From Hyparrhenia diplandra (Eukaryota > Streptophyta > Magnoliopsida > Poales > Poaceae), in contig JADLZK010012337.1 of the NCBI GenBank assembly GCA_015847255.1, positions 1,674,001-1,738,000 on the forward strand: a stretch of DNA of 64,000 bases, written 5' to 3'. The position numbers and the translations under genes are program-made. Of the stretch, positions 11,886 through 22,249 are shown piece by piece; the first letter of the stretch is position 1; the number at the start of each line of letters is the position of its first letter. The notes under the pieces are model-generated. The model searched no databases. It was not told where the DNA came from and saw nothing but the letters and a program-made list of their open reading frames with translations.

Positions 11886-12834
11886 AGGCAGTATCAACTG
11901 GGATGGATGTGCTACTAAATTGGCTTGAGGAGCGAGCCAACTACAAGAAGGATCGACAAGCTTTACAAGACTCCATGAACGCTTCAAGAAGTTCAAGCTT
12001 GGTGGTTCACAAGTCAAGACCGACCCAAAGAAAAGACGCAACTACCCACGGCCAGACTTACGCGGTAAGTATTCGTGTAATAACTTTAATTCGGGTAATA
12101 AATTCAAGCAACCTTCTTTACGAGAATTAATTGAAGAGCAAGTTAAGATTAATGATAGTTTCTCTAAGAAGTTAATTGCTAATGATAAAATTACGGAAGA
12201 TATAAATTCTAAAATGGATAGTTTTTACGCTATGATAAAAGAACAAGTTGCTTTTAATATCAAACTAGAATCAAAATTATCAAAATTGTCACGCTGCTAT
12301 GCACTTGTTGCCACTAATCATGAGCGGGGTATGTAATGTCCGAACAAGAGGTGGTAAGCAAACCACCGATCCACCATACCCAACGGCGCAGACAAGACCG
12401 GCTAGAACACCTACGGCACTGCGGCCTCCGCACCACCCGTAGTACCGGCCAACATTCCGGAAGAAAAGGATGACGGCGTAGAAGAAGTTGTGCGCCAAGA
12501 ACCCACGGGACAAGACTTTCACGACACCAACTTCCTACCATATCCAAGAAGAATGAGAAGACCTCAAATTGATGATCAATTCGGCAAATTCGTAGAGGTG
12601 ATCGAAGCTTTATGTCAACATACCTCTACTAGGCGCCATGCAAGTCCCGACATACGCCAAGTACATAAGAGATATCCTGAACAAGAAGAGACCGGCCGCC
12701 AACTATAGAGATCATCAAGTTAACAGAGAAGAGTGTAGTGCGGCAATCCTAAACACATCACCTATCAAGAAAAGGATCCGGGATGCCCCACTATAGAGTG
12801 CTCAATAGGAGATCAATACTTCAACAATGCACTC
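11886..12834 (+). other. Gag C-terminal/spacer region
   Basis: Short broken frames rich in Lys, Glu and Gln continue from gag for about 250 bases (KKYKKNKKN-type residues). The rest shows no recognisable domain. Probably the decayed gag tail and gag-protease linker. Confidence 0.4.
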
Positions 12835-12835
12835 G

Positions 12836-13257
12836 TGATCTTGGAGCAAGTGTCGATTTGTAATGCCCAAGGTTGTCTTCGACAAGCTCAAGCACCTACC
12901 TTGGTTCCAACATCAATGTGTCTACAACTAGCGGATCAATCGGTTCGTTGCCCGTCGGGGAATCGCCGAAAATGTTCGGTGAGGATCAGGGAGTTCTTTG
13001 TGCGAGTTGACTTCGTTGTCTTGGACATGCACCCGAACTCCGTGGTCTCACTAATTCTCGGACGACCATTCCTAAGCACCGCCAACGCTCACATTAACGT
13101 CGTATTTGGAGAAATCACATTTGAGATCAATGGAAAGGAGGAGAAGTTCGCCTTCAAACCCGGACTGAACTTCGCTATCAACGCGAACATGATCGATCAA
13201 GAGAAAACGATGCCAAACGAACCATCCTCTCCGATGGAGGATGCACCGGAGGACTAG
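12836..13257 (+). pseudogene. Retroviral-type aspartic protease, frameshifted near active site
   Basis: The active-site block reads DLGASV, as in Athila-group proteases (DLGAS in place of DTGAS), followed after one frameshift by MPKVVFDKLK, then LQLADQSV, RVDFVVLDM and LILGRPFLSTANAHINV. The last is the second hallmark, ILGRPFL. The frame ends at 13257 with an acidic tail. It would process gag. No RT follows: downstream sequence is AT-rich and non-coding to about 13760. Confidence 0.8.
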
Positions 13258-13770
13258 AAGATTTGAAGGTCCCCGTTCGAGGACCTTAACTACGGACCTC
13301 GCCCGTCGGGTAATTCGGTAAAAATCCAAAATATTTTATTCCTCGCATTTATTTTCCGTAATTTAATTCCAAAGCACTTTTACATTAATTAAAAAGAAAA
13401 TTTACGCCCCATGATTAATAATCTTTATGGAGTGAAAACCCGTATAATTACTTTTACGTGGTGGCATAAAAATAATTTTTACTTTTTTACGCTATATTTA
13501 TTCATTTTTATTGAGAAAATACAAAAATAATACATCCTTACAAGTGGGACCCATATGTCATAGGGACAAAACAACAAATCACCACTTTCTTTATTCCCTT
13601 TTCTTCTCTTCCATCCATTTTCCACCGCCAAAGACTCCACTTGACCTAACATATACTATTCTAGCGTGGAATTTCAGCAAGGAATGGGCCGGAGAAGAGG
13701 ACACCTAGGTGGGCCCCACTTGGGGCCGGCCGGCCCCACATTCAGCCGACCAGCCTCCCCCCTCCCCGCA
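13258..13770 (+). other. AT-rich interval where pol should be; no coding seen
   Basis: Between protease and the next TATA box there are stops in all frames and no RT, RNase H or integrase signature. The deleted pol genes of an autonomous relative would map here. Confidence 0.6.
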
Positions 13771-13778
13771 CTATAAAA
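13771..13778 (+). promoter_or_regulatory. Internal TATA box upstream of the Athila ORF
   Basis: CTATAAAA within GCACTATAAAATGGCGCCC, followed by a CA-rich probable leader and the ATG at 13977, about 200 bases downstream. The spacing and base composition resemble a plant core promoter and 5' UTR. Inferred, not proven. Confidence 0.5.
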
Positions 13779-13976
13779 TGGCGCCCAGCCCCATGCAATT
13801 CTCATCACAACTCACTCAATTTTCGGTTTTCGAGAAGAAGTAGAACTGCCTTGAGCAGAAATAGAAGAGGGAAAGAAATAGAGTAGAATTAGGAAGAGAG
13901 GAGGAAAATCTTCGGAGATAGTCTTCCCTTCCAATCAAATACCCTCTAGCCAATCCTTTTCCCATAAACACCAGCC

Positions 13977-14967
13977 ATGCTCGGAAAGATACTCAGGACA
14001 CGCTCCCGCTCCCGGGCTAGTTCCGGGCAAGCAATGAGCACTGACACCCGAGCAACACCGTCGCCAACCTCTTCTCCATCACCTTCTGCCTCACCAAGCC
14101 AAGGTAAAATTCTAACCTTGGATGTACACCTCCATTTACGAGGAGGAGAAGAGAGGAGTAGGTATGAAAAATTGAAAAATAGAGACTTCATGTTAACACC
14201 CATGCTAGATAGCGATTTCATGAACCATATAGGGATATTACCTGAGTTTACACTTATTTTTCAATTATTAGGCTGGTCAGCTTTCTACGATACCTCTGAA
14301 AGGGGGTGCCGACTTCTTACTTTAGAATTTCTTTGCACCTTGAATATCACTGAGAACGGGGTAACCTTTCGGTTATTCCGTCAACCATACACCATGTCAC
14401 GGAAACAAGCGAAAGACTTTGCACTAGGTTTCGCGATCAAGCTGCCCCATAGAAGTACTCTCTACCCTGAGCGACTTCAATAGAGAGGCTTTCTGGCAAG
14501 AAATTTCTGGAAAGGCCATGTCTCACCGGCCACGCACAAATGACATCCATCTTCCGACTTTAAAATTTCTTCACAGATGGATGGCCCTTGCCTTTTTCCC
14601 ACGCAAAGATAATATCACCGTAAGAATGTCAGAGTTGGCACTCATGTATGCCGCTGTTACGAGAACACCTGTCTCGCCTGTCAAACTGTTAGTGGAACAC
14701 TGGCTATCACTTCCCAACTTAGTTGGGGACATAAGCTGCACCTCTCTAATCACCCGAATAGCCAGTGATCTCGGCCTGCTTGGTAACGATGTCACCATTA
14801 TTGACATAACCACTCCACGGGAGATTGTGGGATATGACCACTTCCAACAGGGCCGCTGGGTAAAAAGAGAACAAGAGCAATATTACTACCTTCATAATAA
14901 TGACGCAATCCCGCTTCCTAACCCGGGATTGGGCATATATCTTTGTCTTGATCTTTTACGTTATTAA
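13977..14967 (+). pseudogene. Athila ORF1-like protein (PF03078-type), one frameshift
   Basis: The ATG at 13977 opens a frame with a Ser/Thr/Pro-rich N-terminus, then RYEKLKNRDFMLTP, GILPEFTLIFQLLGW, LTLEFLCTLNI, VTFRLFRQPYTMS and KDFALGF. This pattern (KLKNRxxxPT, GW, LELxxTF, VxFRLFGxxYxMS, LGF) is that of the Arabidopsis retrotransposon ORF-1 family found in Athila elements in the env position. A one-base shift near 14455 moves the frame; it continues with MALAFFPRKDN, LALMYAAVTRTPVSP and an Asn/Tyr-rich end at 14967. Weaker reading frame (DPAVFRQGVHTNLRTV) persists to about 15370, so the intact protein may be longer. Function unknown; no signal peptide or membrane segment seen. Confidence 0.7.
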
Positions 14968-16687
14968 TACGAGTACGGCCGGTCCGCCGTCGGCCGTCAA
15001 CATGAACTAGAGCTTCAACGTCCTACTACACGAGAGGCGACCCGGACCGGGAGGGCGCGGCGATACCCGGGCCTACGAGGGCTTCGTGCCATCATACCCC
15101 GCGCCGCGCCTATCCGGGAGGACCCACCGCCCACTCATGAAGTACCCGAAGGTAGTAATGCAGCTTTTATGCCGGCCCGCCATTCTTTTTTGCAGGTTTC
15201 GAGTACCGTGACCCAGCAGTATTCCGCCAGGGTGTGCATACCAATCTGCGCACCGTGATCAACACGCAAAACGCCCACTCTGACCTCCTCTACAATCAAC
15301 AAGAATGGATGCAACAAAGGGGGGGAACAATTTGGACGACATCCGGGATACGGTGGACAACAATCTTGAACAACCGGGCAAGGATTTTTGGCCGTCTAAG
15401 GCATGGGTAATGCAACAAGCAGCTTGGAGGAGTGGTCTCCGTGAAAAACCACCGGTGAGGGGAAACCCTGTTCAACACCAACCAACCGTCGGACCCTTGG
15501 GGAAGGAGTGCCCCCGAGGTAAGTAATTATCTATTTACTTAAATTATTTTGGTTTTTTTATTTTCGGCTATATATTTATATTTAGGTTTGTTTAGCTAGT
15601 TAAAATAAATAAAGTTTGGTTTTTAATTTATATATATGTGTGTGCCGAATAATAATAAAAAAATATATGAAAACAATAATAAAATAAAGAGTGATGATTT
15701 ATGCTATAAACAAAAACATGATAGATGTTGTTCCTACGTGATAAATGCCTAGCTTACCATCTTTGCTTCTCCCGAACATGGATATAATTGTTTAGATTCT
15801 AAAACATGCTTTGAGCTTGAGTTACGTGGGAGTATGATCTTAAATTTCAAGTCTAGGCAATTGGTGATATGATATGATAAAAGTTAAGCTACTATCTATC
15901 TTGTTCATACGTGACACTTAAATTACGGAGAATTAATCTTTGAAAATCTTAAATGATGAGTCTCTGTATGACACAAGTTTTTAAGCTTTGATAAAATAAA
16001 ATAAAGGCCTTGTTAAAAATATGCTAAAGTTGCTTACATTATATATATCTCTCTATGCTTTCAAGAGACTTGGGCATGACAAGAAAATAATAAAATATAT
16101 AAATATATATATATGAGAGAAAAGTGAGACGAGAAAGAGGGAGAGAAATGGACAAGTGTTCTACTAGGCGAGAAGGGCCTACCTCCTAATAAAAGAGATG
16201 AAAAATGGACAAGTGTTGGGCGAGTAGGGCCCACATCTCGAGAAAAGAAAAAAGAAAAGGAGAGAAAAAAAATGACAAAAAGTCATACGAGCGAGAAGAG
16301 CTCACCTCTCCAACAAGTTGTTTTGTAACCCAAGGTTCTCCTAAATTTATTGCTATAAAGAGAGATATATTTTCAGAAACAAAAGAAGCAAAAGAAAAAA
16401 AAGGCTAAGAAATTAAATGTTTACTCTTATTGTTGTCATACAGAACACTCTATGCTTTCACTTTGAAAAATCTTTTTGTAAAACTCAAAGTTATAGTGAA
16501 ACCACGAACTTGAGACATGGTGTTTGACTAAATTGTTCTATCTTTCAATTATCCAAGACTCATGTATGATAAAAACCCCATGCTCTCAAGTAGATATAAG
16601 CAAGTTTATGATTTTGAATTTTTCATCCTACCTTGGTCGAGATTTGATTTGGTAACACACACGAGTCTTGCTAGAGACTAGCAAGAG
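14968..16687 (+). other. Non-coding 3' internal region of the Athila-like element
   Basis: 15180-15370 holds a C-terminal continuation of the previous ORF (short motif RDPAVFRQGVH). From 15530 onward the DNA is AT-rich with purine-rich tracts (16100-16400) and no supported gene. Confidence 0.5.
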
Positions 16688-16703
16688 GTAAGCTTGGGGA
16701 GTT
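16688..16703 (+). other. Polypurine tract of the Athila-like element
   Basis: GGTAAGCTTGGGGAGTT directly precedes the 3' LTR start TGTTGATG. This is where plus-strand DNA synthesis would be primed. Confidence 0.65.
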
Positions 16704-18204
16704 TGTTGATGCTAACTCATATTTTTATGCATCAACAATTCATGAGAAAGGACTAAAAAGATAAATCAACAATAGAATAGGGCTTTGGACTAATGATTTC
16801 CACGAGTTTTGGTAAAGTTGTGATTTCTGAGGGGACTGGCCTTGGGGAAAACGTGAGAATTGACGTATCATACGACCGACGCAAGCGTAATGCAATCCAA
16901 CTCGAAACAAGTCTAGAATGCTCCGGATTACTCCGGCGTGGGCCGAAACTTAACACCCAAGAAAACATCATCTAGAAGACTCCAAAAAGCCACGACGGCG
17001 TCGCGGGACCCGAGGGGTGGGACACCCCCCGGGCGATCAGCCCAATAGTCGGGCCCGGTCGGCTGCCCCTACTCAAGTTAGCCCCGTCTCAGGAAGCTTC
17101 TCCAACCGCCTCTAAAGCGCGCAATCTAATCCGCCCGTTTAATGTCGGTTTGATCCGAGGGCGACGGTGGAGCACAAGATGTATCTAAATCAAACACGGC
17201 ACCTCCTCAGGACTATATAAAGCGACCCCAGGCCCCCTGTTTCATAATCGATCTGAAGCCTCAAGTCATCATCAAGTAGAAGATCAAGTTGAAGCCAAGG
17301 CAGGAGAAGAAGAGGAGACACCAAGAGATAGGATAGCTAATTCATCGCTCTAAATAGATCTAGAGCCTAGTTTAGATAGAAAGTCGAGTTTAGAGAAGAG
17401 AGAGCATCCGCTCAGGTTCGATCCGTAAGTTACACTATGAATCGATATTATTGTTTTCATACACCTTCATGCTATTTCATTATTATGCATACAATTAGTT
17501 TATTTTACTTTATTCTAGTCATAGCATATTTGATATGATCATTATTCATGATAATTCAATGCGCTTATTCGTAGAGCTCCTAGTATATTACTCGAGTGTG
17601 CTAGGTAGTAGAAAGTATGTAAGCATGGTGCTTAGATATAATTTACTTAGCGGATTCACCTTATATGCCGGGTCGTGTGGTAGATCGTAGTGGTGACAAA
17701 CACTATTGAGTCCTTTGCAATCCATCCCCGTATGCAAGACTAGTCGATAATGGTTCTTGGGTTAATCTTGTTTCGTTCTGATTTTCTTAAGTAATCTTGG
17801 GTGCACATTCTTATTTATGGTTTTGATATATATATGATCTTATGCTATGCCATTTAAAACCATTTAATAAATTCTTTGTATGCTACCTAAGAACTGTCCC
17901 TTTGTCTTAAATCAATCCTAATCTCACTAGGAATTAATCTTATGCTATACTCACCACGTGTGTACCTACGCTGTCTCATATACCTTATTGCTATTTATTA
18001 TTGGCTTACCTTGTTTAAGTATATGCTAATTACCACAAAATCTCATTAGTCTTCTATCCTTTGTCTTTAATCAATTGAACGCTTTGTCATATCTTCCTTG
18101 TGGATACGATATATATTTAAAACCCTCCCCGGGTGAAATGCTCTTTGGACATCCGTGCGCTTGCGGATCTATAAATATTTCTCGTAAGCTAACAAATACC
18201 AACA
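16704..18204 (+). repeat. Athila-like 3' LTR (about 1501 bp)
   Basis: Second copy of the 9457-10960 LTR, same ends TGTTGATG and CCAACA, TATA box at about 17214-17220. After it, LINE endonuclease sequence resumes on the minus strand. Confidence 0.9.
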
Positions 18205-18560
18205 ATTGTGGTTAAAGAGTGGAAGAGTGAAGGGAGAAAAGAGACGGGTTCGAGCGGTCGAGGATTCCACCCCTCGGTGCCATCCGCCGGAGCAAAAGAG
18301 AAGGAGGACGCCATAGTCGGTGGCAAGAAATCGCGCGCTTTGAGCGTGGAGATCTCGAGAGAGCTTTTGTCTCTTGCGGACAAATGAACGTAGGATTAGC
18401 ATCACAGGCGCATGACGAACCAACTTGCACTTGTCCGAAGTCGCCTAAACCGCGTACATTCCGAGAAACGAAATGAAAAGCGGATGGCGGTTCGCGTTCA
18501 TGGGTACAAGCTAGAGCACCACGCCGTCCCATCCGAGGGGCGAGCCCGAGCACTTGCTAA
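18205..18560 (-). pseudogene. LINE ORF2 endonuclease, N-terminal part
   Basis: The minus strand reads SRNVRGLGD, then DANPTFICPQETKA or DANPTFICLQETK-like residues, and after a frameshift YGVLLLFCSGGWHRGV. These are the WNVRGL, QETK and GGxxxxW motifs that open the L1 endonuclease domain. The codons continue at 9456 on the other side of the Gypsy insertion. The ORF2 start is near 18553. Confidence 0.8.
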
Positions 18561-18599
18561 AACTGAAATTAACGACGACAACAAGGACACAAGGTCGAG

Positions 18600-20200
18600 C
18601 GACAAAGCATAACGTAAAAAATAAAAACACAACTACGATACATGCGCCACCGGTGGAGGCGATTCACGCGGCCGTCGGGGAGGTGGAGCAAGCCGCCCGA
18701 AGAGGAGGAAGAGTAGTGCCATCATGGTGCACTCGGGGGAGCACAGCGCGCGTCGGCGGCAAATAGTGGTTACAGCCGATGCCCGCGCAGCCACCGGCTG
18801 CGGAGGTCCCGCCTCCCACCGGAAGGTTGTTGCGGGGACGGAGGTTCCTAGCCTTGACGTGCTTCTTGAGGTTGGCCGCGCGGGGAGGAGAGCGTGTTCG
18901 GGAGCGCTTGCGCTGGACCGCCACCGTGGTGGCGTCGGCGGGTCGCCCGCCTTGGCGGCCGCCTGGCTGGCTGGAACGAGTGGGAGCCGGGGTCGGAGGG
19001 TGCTCGGGAGCGGGTGCCGCCGGCGAGCTCGAGGGCAAGGCTGCGCTGGTAGGTGATGATCGGCCGGGCCGCCGCCCACGTGGCCGGGGCGGGCGCGGGC
19101 GTTCCAATCGACTCGGCGGCGAGGCGGAAAGCGTCCGACGCACCGCCGTCCGAGACGGCGAAGCGGGCCGTCGTGAACCCGGCTCCACCACCGGGGAGCC
19201 CGGAGGTGAGACCATGAAACGCGCCAACGACACGGCAAGCCTAATGCTTGCGCCATAGACAAGGAGCGGAGCAAGCGTGCGGAGGCGGGGCGGCGCCACT
19301 GGCGCCATGGGCGCCAAGCGGGTTGAAGGGGTTGTGCAGCCCGGTGCGGCGGGCGCCGTTCTTCGCTCCAGACGGAAAGGGCTTTCGGGCCGAGCGATGG
19401 CCCCGCGGGCGGAGGCGGCGGACGAAGAAAGGTGCCAAGTTCCCATCGGCCGTCGGCCGGTAAACCCGTGGCCACACTCGGATCGGGTAGACCCGGCCAT
19501 GACACCATCCCGCGGCGCCGTTCTTCACGGTGACACGCAGCTCGGCCGGGATCTCAAAGCGATCGTTCACCTCAAGGAGAAGGCGCGGTGGTCGGTTGTC
19601 GGACGTCATGCACACAGGGTCGATCTACGCCACTTCGGCAAAGCCCGAGAAGCACTCACGGATCTTCTTCTCGTACCAATGCTCGTTGGGGAAGTCCGCA
19701 ATGGACACAGGCGAGCCAAGTCGGAGAGAGGAGGTGAAACGTTGTTCGTCTCCCTCCGGCCTCTCGGTGAGCACATGGTGGTCGTGGACGATGGGGCTCG
19801 GAGGCGCAACTAGTCCCGGCAAAGTCTCGTCTCACGAGAAGGAGCATAGCCCCCCCGGAAGACGGCGGCAGTCAGGGAGGAGGAGAGGGTCAACCTCCCG
19901 AGAGCGGCGCGAAGGAACTCGCTCACCGTGGTAGCGGGGATCGGAGGGTCGATGTAAGGCGAGCAGCCGGGCGCTCGGTGGCCCCGGGCGTCGGGGAGAG
20001 ACCCGAGGGCGTCGACGTAAGCGTCGGCGCCGCGCATCCACGCCGTCTTTGTCGCCTGGAGTCGGCCGAAGTCCCCTCTCCACCTCCTCCTCGGGCCGGG
20101 ACATGAGGTCCCGGTCGGAAGGCACACGGGCCATCGGTGCCGGCGCACCGGCGGCGGCGGAGGCGGCCCGCCACGGCCGGTGGCGAGGCCCAAGGGCAAG
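18600..20200 (-). pseudogene. LINE ORF1, C-terminal half, GC-rich and frame-broken
   Basis: Long overlapping frames on both strands here are caused by GC richness. The minus strand is preferred because the flanking LINE parts are on it and the order ORF1-ORF2 requires it. Pro/Arg-rich segments with HxP-type runs are typical of plant L1 ORF1 C-termini, but no single domain can be named. Plus-strand frames of similar length are treated as shadows. Confidence 0.5.
20196..20200. repeat. Target-site duplication, left copy (GCAAG)
   Basis: GCAAG precedes the sirevirus left LTR and is repeated at 32723-32727 after the right LTR. A 5-bp duplication is standard for Copia integration. Confidence 0.9.
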
Positions 20201-21574
20201 TGTAGGATCTAATGGAAGCCTAGGGGGGTGAATAGGCTTACTCCCAAAATCGAATTTGTTAAAACTTCGGCACAACGTCGGTACAGATATGCGCGGCCTT
20301 CGCCCATCTGAGTAGATCTTGCCGCGTGGCTGTAGCCCAGCGAGACGAGAAAGCACTTCTCGGCCGAGCGGGCAGCGCTGCAGCGTGGATCAGCGGCACT
20401 TTGCCCGCGTATCACCGAACGAGCACTCCCAAGAGTAAATCCACGAGTGGAGTTTGGTACTCAAGGTTTCCACTCGTTCTCGCACACAAATACTTCACAG
20501 ACAACTAGCCAAAGGTGGCAGAAACCCTGCAGCAAGGTAGATCGGGTCGAAGCCCTATCTCACAAGACAAAGTATGCAATAAAGTAAAGAGCATAAGTGA
20601 CACAAGGATTTGACCCGTGGTTCGGGCCGCGCCACAATGTGCTGGGTTACGTCCACGTTGTTGAGGTTGCCACACAAGGCTTAGCTTGCCCACCCCTTGC
20701 TTGCTTTTCCCCTCGTTCACAAGTCTAGGGAGTTAACCCTAGAGATGTGGGGTAATGTATTGATGTTTGTGTTAGGTTACAAACCTCCCAAGGCTGCCAC
20801 ACGAAGGGGGCAAGCTCAAGGGCGACGCCTAGCCGTCTAGGAGCAAGCTCAAGAGTAAAGAACCCTAGGGTTCCGGCCAAACATGAACCAAATGCTCTTT
20901 TGAGTGGGGAAGTTGTAGATCCGGCCTCCAATCGAAGTTTGCTGCCTTTTCCCTCAAAAATCCGTGGTGGGAAGTGAAGGATTGAGTGGGGAGCCCAAGG
21001 AACTTCAATGGAGGTGAGAGAGAGAGAGCAAGAGGTGTGTTTAAGGTCATGCATCGCGAGGAAGAAGATGAAGTGAGCGGGTAACCCTTGTGGGAGGGGT
21101 AGAATAGGTATTTATACCCCACGGGCCCAACGATGCGATTTTAAGTGCGCGACCTTTGCCAAGACTTGACACGCGGGCATCGCCACGAGGACGCTGCATC
21201 GCCGGCGCCAGCGCGCATCCGCCGCCAACCTGTCGGCCGAGAAGATGTGAATCTTGGTGAAAAGCGGGCCGATCGGGTTCGGAGTTGAGTGTTGTGTGCG
21301 GATTTGAGATTTAGAGCACTTGGTCCACGAGATACCCGAGAATCCTAGGATCCCTCTTGATAGTACGGCATTTCCTAAACTCAAGATTCAAAATATGAAA
21401 TAATTTAAACGCCTTGATCAGGAAACACCACCATCTAGCTCATTTGGTACCTTTAGACCCTGTTCATCAACTCCATATTTTATTCCCAAGCATGTCATCT
21501 TCGTAAATCTCATTAGTCCCCTAATTCGGTGGTCATCAACTCCAAAACCCACTTAGAGCTTGATTGCACTTACA
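20201..21574 (-). repeat. Sirevirus 3' LTR (left copy, 1374 bp)
   Basis: In plus orientation it begins TGTAGGATCT and ends GATTGCACTTACA. Aligned with 31333-32722, most of it is near-identical except a divergent block at about 20272-20430. Contains the TATA box complement TATTTATA at 21111-21118. Confidence 0.9.
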
Positions 21575-21590
21575 ATCTCCCCTTTTTGGT
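21575..21590 (-). other. Polypurine tract of the sirevirus
   Basis: On the minus strand CCAAAAAGGGGAGAT directly precedes the LTR start TGTAAGTGCAATC. The wording is typical of sireviruses. Confidence 0.85.
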
Positions 21591-22249
21591 GATTGATGAC
21601 AACCAAATTAGAGCTTACATAAGATATAAAGTCAAACTTAGATTACGAAGACCAAGGATGTAGAAACCTCCCCTAAATATGTGATTGAGTTTTGAATTCT
21701 CATAGTTGACATAAAATATCAATTTCACATATTTAGGTGTAGTGAGACCTCCCCCTAAATGTATGTGTGAGATTTGAATTCTCAATTTTGACATAAGAAG
21801 TCAAGTTATACATTTAGAAAGAGTGCAATGCCTCCTCCTACATCCATGGTTTTGTGGGGTGCTCACAAGAGTGTCATAGAATAAATCCATGATGCATATG
21901 ACAACAATAATTTGACCGAGCACACAAGATTTATGCATGCACCGATGATGTGCGGCAGCTGCCGCGCCCTATCGCCTGCATGCACGAAGACAACAAGATA
22001 AACACGGCGAATATGACATACTATGTAAACTAAACATGCGGCAGATTATATAAAAAGAGTTTAAGCAAACAACGACCAAATTTGAGAAGTAACAAGTCAT
22101 AGGTGGCATTATTACATAAAGTAGAGTTTCTCTCAAACTCACTCCTAACTAGCTACTCTCAACGAATTTAAACTACGAAAATTAGCCGTTGCAACATCAC
22201 ATCCTCCTCGAAGCGTCGGGCGTCGAAAAGTTTGACCCCCTCATTTCTT
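21591..22249 (-). other. Sirevirus 3' non-coding tract with repeated PPT-like motifs
   Basis: Minus-strand purine-rich repeats such as TTTAGGGGGAGGTCTCAC recur (21660-21760 region), resembling extra polypurine tracts, and one GCGGCAGCTGCCGC palindrome lies at 21954-21967. No gene. Confidence 0.55.

Larger units (their letters stand above)
9457..18204 (+). mobile_element. Athila-like Gypsy element lacking reverse transcriptase and integrase
   Basis: Two LTRs of about 1.5 kb (9457-10960 and 16704-18204) begin TGTTGATG and end CCAACA. The internal region has an Asp-tRNA primer site, gag, an aspartic protease and an Athila ORF1-like reading frame, then non-coding DNA and a polypurine tract. No RT, RNase H or integrase motif was found on either strand, so the element would need enzymes from a relative (non-autonomous). 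It sits inside the LINE endonuclease gene. Expected 5-bp target duplications are not exact (GTGTG left, ATTGT right). The copy has frameshifts in every gene. Confidence 0.85.

Noticed and set aside
13977..14967. Reading the Athila ORF as a cellular host gene
   Set aside because: It lies between two LTRs of one element and matches the Athila ORF1 pattern.
18243..18260. GGTTCGAGCGGTCGAGG resembling a tRNA B box
   Set aside because: It lies within LINE endonuclease codons and no A box or cloverleaf is found nearby.
18664..19500. Long GC-rich open frames on both strands (up to about 290 codons)
   Set aside because: Frames overlap one another on opposite strands with Pro/Arg/Ala-rich composition, as expected from GC bias inside LINE ORF1. 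No domain is visible.
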